Shown piece by piece: positions 63,351 through 64,000 of a stretch of 64,000 bases of DNA; position 1 is the stretch's first letter, and each line of letters begins with the position of its first letter. Below the pieces are notes generated by a model. It saw only the letters and a program-made list of their open reading frames with translations. It searched no databases and was not told the DNA's origin. The stretch is from Labilithrix sp. (lineage in GTDB: Bacteria; Myxococcota_A; Polyangia; Polyangiales; Polyangiaceae): contig JAHBWD010000043.1 in assembly GCA_019637175.1 (NCBI GenBank), positions 1 through 64,000 on the forward strand. The letters run 5' to 3'. A program made the translations under genes and the position numbers.

Positions 63351-64000
63351 TCAGAAGAACGTCGTGCCGAGGCCGGCGGCGACGCCGCGCTCGCCGAGGC
63401 CGATCCCTTCGACGAACAGATCGACGCGCCGATCGAAGAGCGCGAGCGAGAGCCCGCCGCCGAGCTGCACTTTGTACATGTCGGTGCCGACGACGTTGTT
63501 GCCGTCGAGCTTCCACAAGATGGGTCCGCCGAAGAAGCGACCGACGGCGTACGGCGTGAACACGTCGCCGAACGTCTTGCCCGCGATCGCGCCGAAGCGA
63601 AAGTCGAACGCCGTGTAGCGCGGCGTCTCGATCGGCGCGAGGCTTCCGTCGGTGCGCACGCCGCTCGTGCGCGTGAGCATGTGCGTCGTGGAGAACGTTC
63701 CGGTGAGCTGCACGAAGGGCAACGCGCCCTCGCCGTCGTAGATGCGCTTGGCGATCCCGACGAACGCGGAGAAGCCGGGGCCGACGGCGTCGCGCGCGAG
63801 GCCGTGCGTGAGCTCGCCGCCGGCGACGCCGCCGGCGCCGACGATGAGCGACGTCGTTCCCTTCTTCGCGAGCGGGATCTCGATCGCGCCGAACGCTGCG
63901 TGGCGCGTGAGATCGGCGCGCCCTTCGTCGAAGAGGAGCGTCGTCGACGTGAACGCGTAGCTCGACGAGACGCGCGCGACGGGCCGCTCGTTCGTGGGCG
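63351..64000 (-). CDS. outer-membrane beta-barrel protein (N-terminus beyond window)
   Basis: The frame is open from the right window edge to the stop at 63351, at least 216 residues. No true start is seen; the TTG at 63722 lies inside the conserved pattern. The sequence alternates in amphipathic strands (FGAIEIPLAKKGTTSLIVGAGGVAGG, GFSAFVGIAKRIY, MYKVQLGGGLSLALFDRRVDLFVEGIGLGERG) and ends in Phe (GLGTTFF), the usual C-terminal signal of outer-membrane barrels. Substrate or role unknown. Confidence 0.72.
   Translation of the reverse strand, partial: PTNERPVARVSSSYAFTSTTLLFDEGRADLTRHAAFGAIEIPLAKKGTTSLIVGAGGVAGGELTHGLARDAVGPGFSAFVGIAKRIYDGEGALPFVQLTGTFSTTHMLTRTSGVRTDGSLAPIETPRYTAFDFRFGAIAGKTFGDVFTPYAVGRFFGGPILWKLDGNNVVGTDMYKVQLGGGLSLALFDRRVDLFVEGIGLGERGVAAGLGTTFF

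Overview
This is a 64 kb stretch of very GC-rich chromosomal DNA (roughly 70% by eye) with strong G/C third-position bias. The gene content points to a myxobacterium of the Polyangia (Sorangium/Labilithrix-like) type. It has Ser/Thr protein kinases, many lipoproteins with Ala/Pro-rich linkers, VIT/vWA and LysM proteins, an NtrC-type response regulator, an HD-GYP hybrid protein, a bacterial alpha-2-macroglobulin and an SspB with the deltaproteobacterial signature. I infer this lineage from family knowledge; there is no rRNA in the window to prove it. I see no tRNA, rRNA, CRISPR array, insertion sequence, phage or integrase. Coding density is very high and no gap exceeds about 230 bases. The many long antisense reading frames are GC-bias shadows.

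Layout. 1-5.6 kb: a VIT/vWA lipoprotein (cut by the left edge), divergent purL, then a conserved hypothetical. 5.6-9.8 kb (minus): a Ser/Thr kinase followed by two small c-type cytochromes and an outer-membrane porin that itself carries a CxxCH haem motif. The last three overlap by ATGA junctions, and a structured, terminator-ended 3' region with a C-rich loop follows. 9.9-17 kb: fused 2-oxoacid dehydrogenase E1, a NamZ-type muramidase on the other strand, an NtrC-family regulator preceded by a palindrome, two lipoproteins and an NlpC/P60-like protein. 16.9-26.7 kb (all minus): DUF3592 protein, MshEN/HD-GYP/receiver/PATAN protein, udk, threonine dehydratase-like enzyme, secreted alpha/beta hydrolase, hemC, a Cys-rich lipoprotein, hemA, a CcsA/HemX membrane protein and a small conserved protein. 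This couples haem synthesis to cytochrome c assembly.

26.7-34 kb: hypothetical, ferredoxin-reductase-like enzyme, AraC regulator, a lipoprotein GH94-like enzyme, then convergent LysM and CpoB-like envelope proteins. 34-45.7 kb: pssA, a divergent pair of HEAT/TPR-like repeat proteins, a thioester-less alpha-2-macroglobulin with a pseudopilin-like insert, an atypical kinase, an epimerase and a lipoprotein. 45.7-49.2 kb (minus): sspB, livM, livG, livF, lacking livH and the binding protein. 49.2-58.9 kb: hypothetical, SDR, Tat-type phospholipase C-like lipoprotein, phospholipase D-like lipoprotein, CoA-binding protein, vWA lipoprotein, a sirtuin with an altered zinc site, and hypotheticals. 58.9-64 kb (minus): HdeD-like protein, lipoprotein hydrolase/propeller, beta-propeller lipoprotein and an outer-membrane barrel cut by the right edge.

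The most interesting unit is the kinase plus cytochrome plus haem-porin cluster, which looks like a compact electron conduit across the outer membrane. The CcsA/HemX-hemA-hemC cluster could supply its haem and haem attachment, but that link is inference.
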